A stretch of DNA of 64,000 nt from Flavisolibacter ginsengisoli DSM 18119 (GTDB lineage: Bacteria; Bacteroidota; Bacteroidia; Chitinophagales; Chitinophagaceae): the NCBI RefSeq assembly GCF_900129295.1, contig NZ_FQUU01000005.1:124001-188000 (forward strand). The letters run 5' to 3'. The notes under the pieces were generated by a model, which saw nothing but the letters and a program-made list of their open reading frames with translations, was not told the origin of the DNA and ran no database searches. This document shows, piece by piece, positions 23,869 through 31,873 of the stretch. The position numbers and the translations under genes are program-made. Numbering within the stretch: position 1 is the first letter of the stretch; the number at the start of each line of letters is the position of its first letter.

Positions 23869-24372
23869 TCAATCTTTTACAAAAGGGAACTCCCTGAATA
23901 ATTTCCAGTTGCCTCCGTTATTCTCCCAGAGTTGGAGCCCGGTTGAAATAGCTTCAAAGGCGGAGAAATTATCTTTCAGGAATTGCAACAATTCTGTGGC
24001 GGCTTCCTGATTTGCCTGGCTTTGGATGGTAATATGGGGCCATAACTCTTCCCGGTCCTGGGGTATCAGGAATGGTTCCCAGCCGTGTTGAAACTTACTA
24101 TGCAATTGCATGAGAGATTCACTTTCAATAGTGTAAGCAACACCGGTGGATGTGCGGAGGGGTTCTTTTACCTGCAGAGTGATGACACTTTGCTGCGCCG
24201 CTATCAGTGCCACTTTTTCTATGATTGATTCCTCGTTGGGTAGTAAGCGGAATAAAGTAAGGTGGGCATCTGTTTTATTAAGATGGGCAGGGTAATAGAT
24301 CTTTCTTAGGGCATTAAAAAACTGGAATGCATAGTCTTCCAGGGCCAGAGTAAGGATCAGGGGTACCTCCAT
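23869..24372 (-). CDS. 2'-5' RNA ligase-like (2H phosphoesterase) protein
   Basis: The protein, about 167 aa from ATG 24372, has the two HxTx signature motifs HLTLF and HITIQ, roughly 90 residues apart, with surrounding strand patterns of the LigT/2H family. These proteins open or close 2',3'-cyclic phosphates or hydrolyse cyclic nucleotides. An alternative ATG lies five codons upstream. Monocistronic. Confidence 0.85.
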   Translation of the reverse strand: MEVPLILTLALEDYAFQFFNALRKIYYPAHLNKTDAHLTLFRLLPNEESIIEKVALIAAQQSVITLQVKEPLRTSTGVAYTIESESLMQLHSKFQHGWEPFLIPQDREELWPHITIQSQANQEAATELLQFLKDNFSAFEAISTGLQLWENNGGNWKLFREFPFVKD

Positions 24373-24461
24373 AGCGTAAATAAACAAATTTATATTGTTA
24401 TAAACGTTTATCCGGCCTTTAAGTATTTTAATATCAAGGAAGTAATAGGAAGCACTTAGTA

Positions 24462-24692
24462 TTAATGTTGCCTGAATAAATAGCGGTCGAGGGCTTCAAT
24501 GGCCTGGGCTTTCAATGTGGGGTCTAAAAGTTCGGTTACATGCCACTCATCTTGTTCCCTCACAAAAGAAAAGGGTTCAACCGCGGTTTTGGCACCCTGG
24601 GGTATAAAAGTATATCGCTCCTTATCGAAGATGACATGATAGGTGATGTTTTGATGGTTAACATCCAGTTGGGTAGAAAACAGATCTTCCAT
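24462..24692 (-). CDS. Small protein of unknown function
   Basis: A 76-aa soluble protein with an N-terminal strand-rich part (ITYHVIFDKERYTFIP) and a C-terminal helix (KAQAIEALDRYLF). The sequence FVREQDEWHVTELLDP has the aromatic-acidic pattern common in small Bacteroidota orphans. No family recognised. Downstream of a strong hairpin and the OmpA-like gene on the same strand. Confidence 0.65.
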   Translation of the reverse strand: MEDLFSTQLDVNHQNITYHVIFDKERYTFIPQGAKTAVEPFSFVREQDEWHVTELLDPTLKAQAIEALDRYLFRQH

Positions 24693-24711
24693 ACGCTGTT
24701 TTTATTCATTG

Positions 24712-24745
24712 ACCGTTAACACCTTCCTGAAAAGGTGTTAACGGT
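24712..24745. terminator. Perfect 14-bp stem between two minus-strand genes
   Basis: ACCGTTAACACCTT (24712-24725), loop CCTGAA, AAGGTGTTAACGGT (24732-24745). The T-run (ATTTTTT) follows only on the plus strand; on the minus strand, the direction of both neighbouring genes, no T-run follows. It could be a transcript-stabilising or regulatory hairpin instead of a terminator. Confidence 0.55.
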
Positions 24746-24754
24746 ATTTTTTAC

Positions 24755-25588
24755 TTATTGACTTGATGCAGAATCCTGTTGTGCAGGTCCTTGCTGAAGT
24801 AACTGCATCAGTTCGTCAAGTTTCGGAGCAAGAATGATCTCTGTTCTGCGGTTGCGTTGCCTGCCATCTGCAGTTTCATTGGATTCAACCGGTTCAAACT
24901 TACTACGTCCACTTGCCGTAACCCTGGTAGGGTCAACATGATACGTATCAGTAAGCAGGCGGACAATAGATGTGGCTCTTGCAACACTTAACGCCCAGTT
25001 ATCTTCATATTTACCATGGATAGGAATAGAGTCCGTGTGCCCTTCCACTACAACATTAATATCCGGATTCACATTTAGTACTTGTGCCAGTGTTGCCAGG
25101 GCCTGTTTTCCTTTTGCATTTACTACCGCACTACCGGATGGGAAAAGCACTTTTTCCTGTAAGCTAACGTATACTTTTCCATTTTTAGTAAAGACCTGTA
25201 ATTCATTGGAATTAAAACCAGTAAGCGCATCAGACATTTTTTTGCGCAGATTTTCTACAGCTTGTCTTTGCTGGTCAAGCAGCTTCCTGAGATCCCATAG
25301 CCTTTTTTGTTCAGCTTCCAATTGTTTTTGAGTCATGTTAGCCGTTCCTGTAGCTTGCGATGCAGCTTTCATGGCATCATCTATTTGCTTCACCAATTTG
25401 GAATTATCGCCTTGTAAACCTTCTATTTGACCTTTTAGCTGGGTTATTTCGTTCCTAAGTTCAGTATTCTGTGCCATCAGGTCCTGCTCCCGCGTAAGAG
25501 ATTCTTCATATTTTTTGCGTGAAATACAGGAAGAAAGAAATAACAAGCAGAAAAGGGAGGTAAATAGGAGGCTATACTGTTTTCTCAT
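24755..25588 (-). CDS. OmpA-family peptidoglycan-associated lipoprotein
   Basis: A 277-aa lipoprotein (lipobox LSSC, Cys about 21), a long coiled coil (about 30-125) with heptad-like QLKGQIEGLQGDNSKLVKQI, and a C-terminal OmpA/MotB domain (about 140-260) with NVVVEGHTDSIPI, LSVARATSIVRLL and GRQRNRRTEIIL. The OmpA domain binds peptidoglycan, so the protein tethers the outer membrane or a complex to the wall. It is single-gene, with a hairpin after its stop. Confidence 0.9.
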   Translation of the reverse strand: MRKQYSLLFTSLFCLLFLSSCISRKKYEESLTREQDLMAQNTELRNEITQLKGQIEGLQGDNSKLVKQIDDAMKAASQATGTANMTQKQLEAEQKRLWDLRKLLDQQRQAVENLRKKMSDALTGFNSNELQVFTKNGKVYVSLQEKVLFPSGSAVVNAKGKQALATLAQVLNVNPDINVVVEGHTDSIPIHGKYEDNWALSVARATSIVRLLTDTYHVDPTRVTASGRSKFEPVESNETADGRQRNRRTEIILAPKLDELMQLLQQGPAQQDSASSQ

Positions 25589-25809
25589 AGCTACAATGAT
25601 TTGCCATATTTTTCAAAAAAACTATGCCATTAGGTTGGTTTTACCTAACAATAGGGTGCAACTGACCTGCTTCTCTTAAATTTCAACGAGTAATTGCATG
25701 CACCCGACTAAGAAATTATATAGTAAAAATTGGTTGAAATACCTTTGATGAACTTGATGTCTGGCAAAGATAATATCGATGCCCGTGAGGCTAAACCCCT
25801 ATAATAAGC

Positions 25810-26211
25810 ATGCTGAAAAACACCATTCTTTGGGCTGATGATGATGCAGATGATCTCATGCTTATGAAGGAGATCCTGCTGAAGAATAATCGCCATTTCC
25901 AGATTATAGAAGTGCGTAACGGCCAGGAGGTTATGGATTATTTACAAAACGCCGGTCAAAAGGCTGCTTACCCCTCTCTTATTATCCTTGATATTAATAT
26001 GCCCATAATGGATGGGAAGGAAACTCTTTCCAGGATCAAACAATCGGAAGAGTTTAAAGATATCCCCCTCGTCATCTTTACCACATCCAATAGCGAACTG
26101 GATAAGCTCTACTGCCGCAAATACCAGGTAGAGATGATCACAAAGCCTCCCAATTATAAAAGCCTGGAAAAAGCTGTCCTTAAATTAATCAGCTATTGCA
26201 AACATGAATAA
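25810..26211 (+). CDS. Single-domain response regulator (CheY-like)
   Basis: A 133-aa receiver domain with acidic triad DDDADD near the N-terminus, phospho-acceptor Asp in LIILDINMPIMDG (about D58), Thr/Ser in IFTTSNS and Lys in MITKPPN. No output domain. It is a close paralogue of the protein at 26824-27249. Family members often receive phosphate from hybrid kinases or phytochromes; no kinase is nearby. Confidence 0.9.
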   Translation: MLKNTILWADDDADDLMLMKEILLKNNRHFQIIEVRNGQEVMDYLQNAGQKAAYPSLIILDINMPIMDGKETLSRIKQSEEFKDIPLVIFTTSNSELDKLYCRKYQVEMITKPPNYKSLEKAVLKLISYCKHE

Positions 26212-26212
26212 A

Positions 26213-26485
26213 TTAGCCTGCAGGATGTCCTCCAAAGCGGTTCCGGTCCAGTAAGGGTTTCGCTTTCAATTCAATGGCATAGCCCAGTTCATCGGAAAGG
26301 TCTTTATACCTTTCATCGGCCACCCATCTTCTACGTTCTTTCTGAAGAACTAACTGTTGGGGAGGTGCATTTTCATTTCTGCCATTATATTTTTGAAGGT
26401 GTGCGTAACACCTGCCGTCATATCCTATTGCTACATCGTAATGAGCTAAAGCACCCTCGTGTAACACTACTGCTGTCATTTCCAT
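26213..26485 (-). CDS. Small protein of unknown function
   Basis: A 90-aa soluble protein (begins MTAVVLHEGALAHYDVAIGY) with a C-terminal helix-like segment and Arg-rich centre (KERRRW). It ends 1 bp from the stop of the convergent response regulator gene. No family recognised. Confidence 0.6.
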   Translation of the reverse strand: MEMTAVVLHEGALAHYDVAIGYDGRCYAHLQKYNGRNENAPPQQLVLQKERRRWVADERYKDLSDELGYAIELKAKPLLDRNRFGGHPAG

Positions 26486-26823
26486 AACACATGCTTTAGT
26501 TTAATAAATCCAAAGATGATGCCCTTTTGAATGGAAAGGCAATAAAAATTTATAATGTAAAATACAGTCAACAATAAAGGAATACAATTCTACAATACGG
26601 GCACAAAAATCAGGGAAAGACACAGTGATTAAAGTATCAAAAAAACAAAAGCACATTAATGTAGACGAAACGAATCACCCAATGAGGACCAGGGTTTGGT
26701 CGGTATAATGCTTAATCTTGCTGCAAATCAATAAAATCGGATTATGATAAGAATACGTGAATTTCTCAGCGGCTTCATCTATTGAAAGTGAAAAGATTAC
26801 ATCATAATTTATACCTTTAATAA
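26486..26823. other. Non-coding gap between paralogous regulator region genes
   Basis: A 338-bp AT-rich gap. I see no gene, strong hairpin or repeat. Promoters for the minus-strand gene and for the response regulator at 26824 must lie here, but no clear TTG/TAnnTTTG pair was found. Confidence 0.5.
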
Positions 26824-27249
26824 ATGATAAGTAAGCACACCATTTTATATGCTGAGGATGACATTGATGATGTGTTCATGGTGAAAGAAGCATTTGAGAA
26901 ACATGACCATATCGAAGTGGTGCATGCATTTAATGGCTGGGAAGCTTTACAGATCTTAAATAAGATGCATTCCAATGATGTTCTTCCATGCCTGCTGATA
27001 CTTGATATAAATATGCCGGTAATGGATGGTAAAGAAGCCCTGGCAAAAGTGAGGAATAACCAACACCTGAAATCAATTCCTATCGTTTTATTCAGTACTT
27101 CCAACAGTATATCAGACCAGTTCTTCGCACAACAATGGAGTGTTGAGCTTATAACCAAACCACTTAATTACAATGACCTGGAAGGAATTGCCAGGGAATT
27201 CGTTAGCCGCTGCAATTTTGAGATCAACCAGCTGAAACAAAGCACCTGA
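26824..27249 (+). CDS. Single-domain response regulator (CheY-like), paralogue
   Basis: A 141-aa receiver with YAEDDIDDVFMV at the N-terminus, phospho-acceptor Asp in LLILDINMPVMDG, IVLFSTSNS, and Lys in LITKPLN. It keeps the same order of motifs as the regulator at 25810-26211, with which it is clearly paralogous, and both end with a C-terminal helix containing a Cys. No kinase is encoded nearby. Confidence 0.9.
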   Translation: MISKHTILYAEDDIDDVFMVKEAFEKHDHIEVVHAFNGWEALQILNKMHSNDVLPCLLILDINMPVMDGKEALAKVRNNQHLKSIPIVLFSTSNSISDQFFAQQWSVELITKPLNYNDLEGIAREFVSRCNFEINQLKQST

Positions 27250-27372
27250 TCTACCCGATTCACATTTAATCTTCGTATTCATCCTGTCAATCTGGCAATT
27301 TCATTGGTTTGGAACAGGCATTGATAGCTATGGTACAATCACTTACACGAACAGATAAATATATTTTAGACT

Positions 27373-29271
27373 ATGGTACAAGAAAAGGGAACAATTTCCA
27401 TTCATACAGAGAACATCTTCCCCATTATTAAAAAGTTTTTGTATTCTGATAACGAGATCTTTCTGCGTGAGCTGGTAAGTAATGCTGTGGATGCCACTCA
27501 AAAGGTTAAACGTTTATCATCCCTGGGCCAATACAACAAGGAACTCGGCGACCTGACAATACAAGTGTCGGTAGATGAGAAAGCGAAAACCATTACTATC
27601 AGTGATAAAGGTATTGGTATGACCGCTGAAGAGATCAAAAAATATATTAACCAGATAGCTTTTTCAGGTGCTACAGAATTCATGGAAAAGTTCAAGGAAG
27701 CCAATGATGCCAACGAGATTATTGGTCGCTTTGGATTAGGCTTTTATTCTGCTTTTATGGTTGCAGACAAAGTGGAAATACAGACCCTTAGTTACCAGGA
27801 AGGAGCAGAGCCAGCACGTTGGATCTGTGATGGCAGTACTGAGTTTGAGATCACAGAAGGCAATAAGCAGGAAAGGGGCACTGATGTAATATTATACATC
27901 AATTCAGAAAGTGAAGAGTTTCTACAGGAAAACAGGATCCAGGGTATATTGGATAAATATGCCAAATTCCTGCCTGTGCCCATCCAGTTTGGGACCAGGT
28001 CGGAGTCGGTTGAGGACGGAGAAGATGAAAAGGGTGAAAAGAAATACAAAACTATCGAAGTACCCAACATCATTAATAATACTACACCCATATGGACAAA
28101 GCAACCAGCTGACCTGAATGATGAGGATTATCTTAAGTTTTACAGGGAGCTATACCCGTTTGCAGAAGACCCTTTGTTTTGGATTCACCTGAATGTGGAT
28201 TATCCTTTTAACCTTACAGGGGTACTTTACTTCCCCAAATTGAAGAACGATTTTGAAGTACAGCGCAATAAGATCAAATTATTCTCACGCCAGGTATTCA
28301 TTACCGATGAAGTAAAGGATATTGTTCCTGAATTTTTAATGCTGTTGCATGGTGTGATCGATTCTCCGGATATTCCATTGAACGTGAGCCGGAGCTTTTT
28401 GCAGGCCGACAGTAATGTAAAAAAGATCAACAGTTACATAACCCGTAAGGTAGCAGATAAGCTTAACGAGTTGTTCAGGAAAGACAGGAAGGCCTATGAA
28501 GATAAGTGGAAGGATATAGGCCTGTTTGTGAAATACGGGGCGCTGAGTGAAGAAAAGTTTTACGAAAAGGCAAAGGATTTCATATTGCTGACGAATACTG
28601 CAGGTGAGTACTATACATTGGAAGAATACAATGCAAAAGTGCGGGATTTCCAGACTGATAAGAATGGTACTACTGTTTACCTGTATACGGTAGATGAGGA
28701 AAGACAACACAGTTATGTGCAGTCTGCTAATAAGAAAGGCTATGATGTAGTTGTGATGGATTCTCCTATTGATAATCATTTTATGCAACATTTGGAAATG
28801 AAGCTGGACAAGGTTTCATTTAAAAGGGTGGATGCTGATGTATTGGATAAGCTGATACAAAAGGAAGATGTGCAAACACACCAGTTGACAGAAGACGAGC
28901 AAAAAATGGTTAAGGAGGTATTTGATAAAGCCATCAACAATACCAATATGAAGGTGGAAGTGGAAAGTTTGTCCGCCGGGGAACTGCCTGTAACCATAAC
29001 CATGGAAGAATGGATGCGCCGGATGAAAGACATGGCTCGTATGGGCGGCGGCGGTGGAATGAATTTTTACGGTTCATTGCCTGATACCTATAAAGTAGCT
29101 GTAAATGGTAATCACAAGCTTGTTCAGCGCATACTGCAGTCAGATGACTCACATAAAGTGCAACTGGCAAGGCAGGCCTTTGATCTTGCCCTGCTATCAC
29201 AGGGAATGTTGAAAGGTGCTGACCTTACTGCCTTCGTTGAAAGAAGTGTGCAGGTGGCAAGCGGAGAGTAA
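27373..29271 (+). CDS. htpG: Molecular chaperone HtpG (Hsp90 family)
   Basis: The 632-aa protein has the Hsp90 ATPase signature: ELVSNAVDATQKVK (about 37-50), DKGIGMTAEEIKKYI and GRFGLGFYSAFMVAD, followed by the middle-domain catalytic-loop region NVSRSFLQADSNVKKI (about 339-355) and a C-terminal dimerisation part. The first motif has Ala-Val where many homologues have Ala-Ser. The chaperone folds or remodels client proteins in the cytoplasm. Monocistronic with its own terminator. Confidence 0.95.
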   Translation: MVQEKGTISIHTENIFPIIKKFLYSDNEIFLRELVSNAVDATQKVKRLSSLGQYNKELGDLTIQVSVDEKAKTITISDKGIGMTAEEIKKYINQIAFSGATEFMEKFKEANDANEIIGRFGLGFYSAFMVADKVEIQTLSYQEGAEPARWICDGSTEFEITEGNKQERGTDVILYINSESEEFLQENRIQGILDKYAKFLPVPIQFGTRSESVEDGEDEKGEKKYKTIEVPNIINNTTPIWTKQPADLNDEDYLKFYRELYPFAEDPLFWIHLNVDYPFNLTGVLYFPKLKNDFEVQRNKIKLFSRQVFITDEVKDIVPEFLMLLHGVIDSPDIPLNVSRSFLQADSNVKKINSYITRKVADKLNELFRKDRKAYEDKWKDIGLFVKYGALSEEKFYEKAKDFILLTNTAGEYYTLEEYNAKVRDFQTDKNGTTVYLYTVDEERQHSYVQSANKKGYDVVVMDSPIDNHFMQHLEMKLDKVSFKRVDADVLDKLIQKEDVQTHQLTEDEQKMVKEVFDKAINNTNMKVEVESLSAGELPVTITMEEWMRRMKDMARMGGGGGMNFYGSLPDTYKVAVNGNHKLVQRILQSDDSHKVQLARQAFDLALLSQGMLKGADLTAFVERSVQVASGE

Positions 29272-29300
29272 GAAGATTTAAGAGTTAATATATAATATTT

Positions 29301-29333
29301 AGGCCGGTCAGGAAACTGTACCCGGCCTTTTTT
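29301..29333 (+). terminator. Rho-independent terminator after htpG
   Basis: AGGCCGG (29301-29307) pairs with CCGGCCT (29322-29328), followed by TTTTT. The purN stop codon lies at its edge, so the hairpin may serve both convergent genes. Confidence 0.8.
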
Positions 29334-29949
29334 ATTGTAAGCTTTTAATCAGGTCGTCTATGACCAGGGGGTAATGGAGGTGTTCGAGCTGGTGAATGCG
29401 GTTGGCCAGTGATTCGGGAGAGTCTGTGTCGAGTACCGGGCATGCAGTCTGGAAAAGGATATCTCCATTATCATAATGTTCGTCTACATAATGAATGGTA
29501 ATACCTGATTCCATTTCGCCTGCATTCAACACAGATTCATGAACATATTGCCCGTACATGCCCCTGCCCCCATATTTGGGCAACAAGGCCGGGTGAATGT
29601 TAATGATCCGGCGTGGATAAGCATCAATTAATGAATGGGGTATTTTCCATAGAAAGCCCGCCAATACTATGAGGTTGGTGCTGGCTTGCCTGATTTCAGG
29701 CAGGTATCCATCTCCTTTAAAAAATCGTTCTTTTTCAATTATTAATACAGGAATCCCTTCTTTTTCAGCTATACTTATGACTCCTGCGCCAGGTTTATTG
29801 CATATTACCAGGCAAACCCTTGCAAGCGTGGAATTTCTGAAATAGTCTATAATCCTTGAGGCATTACTACCGGCCCCTGAGGCAAAAATGGTGATCCCTT
29901 GTAATTTTTGCGATGCAGATTGCCTGGATAAAGAAGATTCCTCGTTCAT
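29332..29949 (-). CDS. purN: Phosphoribosylglycinamide formyltransferase
   Basis: The 205-aa protein matches PurN: IFASGAGSNASRII (about 21-34, phosphate-binding), VLAGFLWKIP, the catalytic Asn-His pair in INIHPALLPKYGG, and the later Asp of VDEHYDNGDI. It transfers a formyl group from 10-formyltetrahydrofolate to GAR in purine synthesis. It overlaps the next upstream gene by 4 bp (ATGA), so the two are translationally coupled. Confidence 0.95.
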   Translation of the reverse strand: MNEESSLSRQSASQKLQGITIFASGAGSNASRIIDYFRNSTLARVCLVICNKPGAGVISIAEKEGIPVLIIEKERFFKGDGYLPEIRQASTNLIVLAGFLWKIPHSLIDAYPRRIINIHPALLPKYGGRGMYGQYVHESVLNAGEMESGITIHYVDEHYDNGDILFQTACPVLDTDSPESLANRIHQLEHLHYPLVIDDLIKSLQ

Positions 29950-30224
29950 TTTCGGGAGATTTTTTTAGCGATCCTGCGAATATAGCTCCTAAAGAAAAAG
30001 AACTGGCCAAGTGGTAAGCTTACCAATAGTACCATTACCGGCCAAAGAATGGTTACTAATATTATATAAACAGGTATATATAGAAACAGGGAGTCAATTT
30101 CAAGAGATGTAATGATCTTCCTGGCCAAAAATCCTGTGAGGCTCCCCCCTAAAGCAAATGTTACCAGGATGAGGCTTACCCTTCCAGCCCCGACACCCCA
30201 TTTTTCTTTTAAGTTTTCAAGCAT
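29946..30224 (-). CDS. Small two-TM membrane protein (DUF6787-like)
   Basis: A 92-aa protein that begins LKEKWGVGAGRVSLILVTFA, followed by two hydrophobic segments (about 16-38 and 48-70) and a basic C-terminal tail (RRIAKKISRK). Its opening K-W-G-V and the F-F-F-R near the end match a small Bacteroidota family I know as DUF6787; the match is from memory. Coupled to purN by a 4-bp overlap. Confidence 0.65.
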   Translation of the reverse strand: MLENLKEKWGVGAGRVSLILVTFALGGSLTGFLARKIITSLEIDSLFLYIPVYIILVTILWPVMVLLVSLPLGQFFFFRSYIRRIAKKISRK

Positions 30225-30429
30225 AATTTCTTCATTGCTGTTACGAAATTACCCTTAGCCAATGGGATTCGAAAAAGAGGGTTCAATAGGTATAATATAG
30301 ATTTCAACAACCTGATGAGAATCAGACAAAAACATGACATAAATCTTTCCCCTATTCCGGGAACTGGTTGAAAATTGGCTGAAACTCAAGCTGGTAGCGG
30401 GTTAAAAAATTTTTTGCATCCTCGATGAT

Positions 30430-30454
30430 TTGTTAGATTCCTGTCATATTTTTG
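30430..30454 (+). promoter_or_regulatory. Candidate promoter of the act-cox operon
   Basis: TATTTTTG (30447-30454) fits the Bacteroidota -7 element TAnnTTTG exactly. The nearest TTG upstream (30430-30432) gives a 14-bp spacer, shorter than usual, so the -33 element is doubtful. The predicted start site lies some 40 bp before the ATG at 30499. Confidence 0.3.
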
Positions 30455-30498
30455 CACCCGATTCGGGAAATTATCCACATTTCAGACCAATCTTTTCT

Positions 30499-31773
30499 AT
30501 GAATTTTTTTAAGATAATTGCTAAGAGGAGTGTTTTGCCAGGACTTTTGCTTCTAATTTCTTTTAACTCCATAAAAGCTCAATCAGGTCAGCAGATATTT
30601 CAACAGAATTGCCAAACCTGCCATAACCTGGATAAGGATGGCACTGGTCCGCACCTGAGAGGGGTTGAAGAAAGAGGGCCATGGGCTGAATCAAGGCAAA
30701 ATTTGCACAAGTGGGTGCATAATCCCGGAGCATTTATCCCAACTACACCTTATACACAGGAATTACATAAGACCTTCGGCCAGATAATGCCATCATTTCC
30801 CCAATTATCTGATGCGGATATAGATGCGATCTTTGACTGGATCAAGAATGCACCAGCTCCCGGAGCTGCCAAGCCAACAGGGGAAGGTGCCACTGCTACT
30901 GAAGGTGAAGGAACATCAAACAGGAATGCCCTGATCTTCGGTATCATTTCATTGATCCTGGCTATTGTGGCTTTGATTCTAATGCAGGTAAACAGCAACC
31001 TGAAAAAGCTGTCTGATGATAAGGAAAGCATTCTGCGGCCCGAGCCTGTACCATTCTGGCGCAATAAGATCTATATAGCTTTATTTGCCATCATATTATT
31101 TATAGTAGGTGGTTATTATGTGGGCAAAGGTGCTATAGGTCTTGGCCGTCAACAGGGATACCAACCAACACAGCCTATTTACTTTTCTCATAAAGTACAT
31201 GCCGGTATTAACCAGATCAACTGTTTATATTGTCATAACAGCGCCTTTGAGGGCAAGCACGCGGGCATACCAACCCTGAACATTTGTATGAACTGTCATA
31301 AATCTATTAATGCCTATGAAAAAGGGCCTAAGATCTATGATGAGAACAAGAATGAGATTGATGGAACCGCGGAGATCAAAAAACTTTACAGCTACGCCGG
31401 CTTTACTCCGGGACCTGGAGCTAATTGGGACCCTGCCAATGCAAAATCTCCTGAGTGGATAAAAATTCATAATCTTCCTGACCACGTTTATTTTAACCAT
31501 TCACAGCATACGAAGGTGGGAAATGTACAATGCCAGACCTGTCATGGAAATATCCAGCAGATGGATAAAGTGCAACAAATGGCTGAACTGAGCATGGGAT
31601 GGTGTATCAATTGCCACCGCGAAACAAAAGTGAACTTTAATTACAACGATAGTTCAGGAAATAAATACTACAGCATTTACGAGAAGTTTCACAACGATAT
31701 TAAGTCAGGTAAAATGGATAGTGTGACAGTCAAGGACATCGGCGGTCTTGAATGTCAGAAGTGTCACTATTAA
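30499..31773 (+). CDS. actA: Alternative complex III subunit A, multiheme cytochrome c
   Basis: Starting at ATG 30499 (424 aa, signal segment ending at SIKAQ), the protein has six CxxCH heme sites. One, CQTCH at about residue 38, lies in an N-terminal mono-heme cytochrome domain. Two membrane segments follow (about 138-160 and 185-205). The other five are CLYCH (about 242), CMNCH, CQTCH, CINCH and CQKCH near the end, which form the pentaheme domain of ActA. It carries electrons from the quinol-oxidising subunits to a periplasmic acceptor or the oxidase. The open frame continues 23 codons upstream, but the signal peptide fixes the start. Confidence 0.93.
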   Translation: MNFFKIIAKRSVLPGLLLLISFNSIKAQSGQQIFQQNCQTCHNLDKDGTGPHLRGVEERGPWAESRQNLHKWVHNPGAFIPTTPYTQELHKTFGQIMPSFPQLSDADIDAIFDWIKNAPAPGAAKPTGEGATATEGEGTSNRNALIFGIISLILAIVALILMQVNSNLKKLSDDKESILRPEPVPFWRNKIYIALFAIILFIVGGYYVGKGAIGLGRQQGYQPTQPIYFSHKVHAGINQINCLYCHNSAFEGKHAGIPTLNICMNCHKSINAYEKGPKIYDENKNEIDGTAEIKKLYSYAGFTPGPGANWDPANAKSPEWIKIHNLPDHVYFNHSQHTKVGNVQCQTCHGNIQQMDKVQQMAELSMGWCINCHRETKVNFNYNDSSGNKYYSIYEKFHNDIKSGKMDSVTVKDIGGLECQKCHY

Positions 31774-31834
31774 TTAGCATTGAACATATGGCTTTTACGG
31801 CATATACCGTCAGGCCTGAACCATATAATTGTTG

Positions 31835-31853
31835 CCCTGAGCATGTCGAAGGG
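31835..31853. repeat. Palindrome CCCTGAGCATGTCGAAGGG between actA and actB
   Basis: An imperfect palindrome of the CCCTTCGAC...CTCAGGG kind, which recurs in many bacterial genomes. Here it lies in the 100-bp gap inside the respiratory operon. It could affect mRNA stability or processing between actA and actB. Confidence 0.6.
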
Positions 31854-31873
31854 TCAAATTTTCAAATTCTAAT

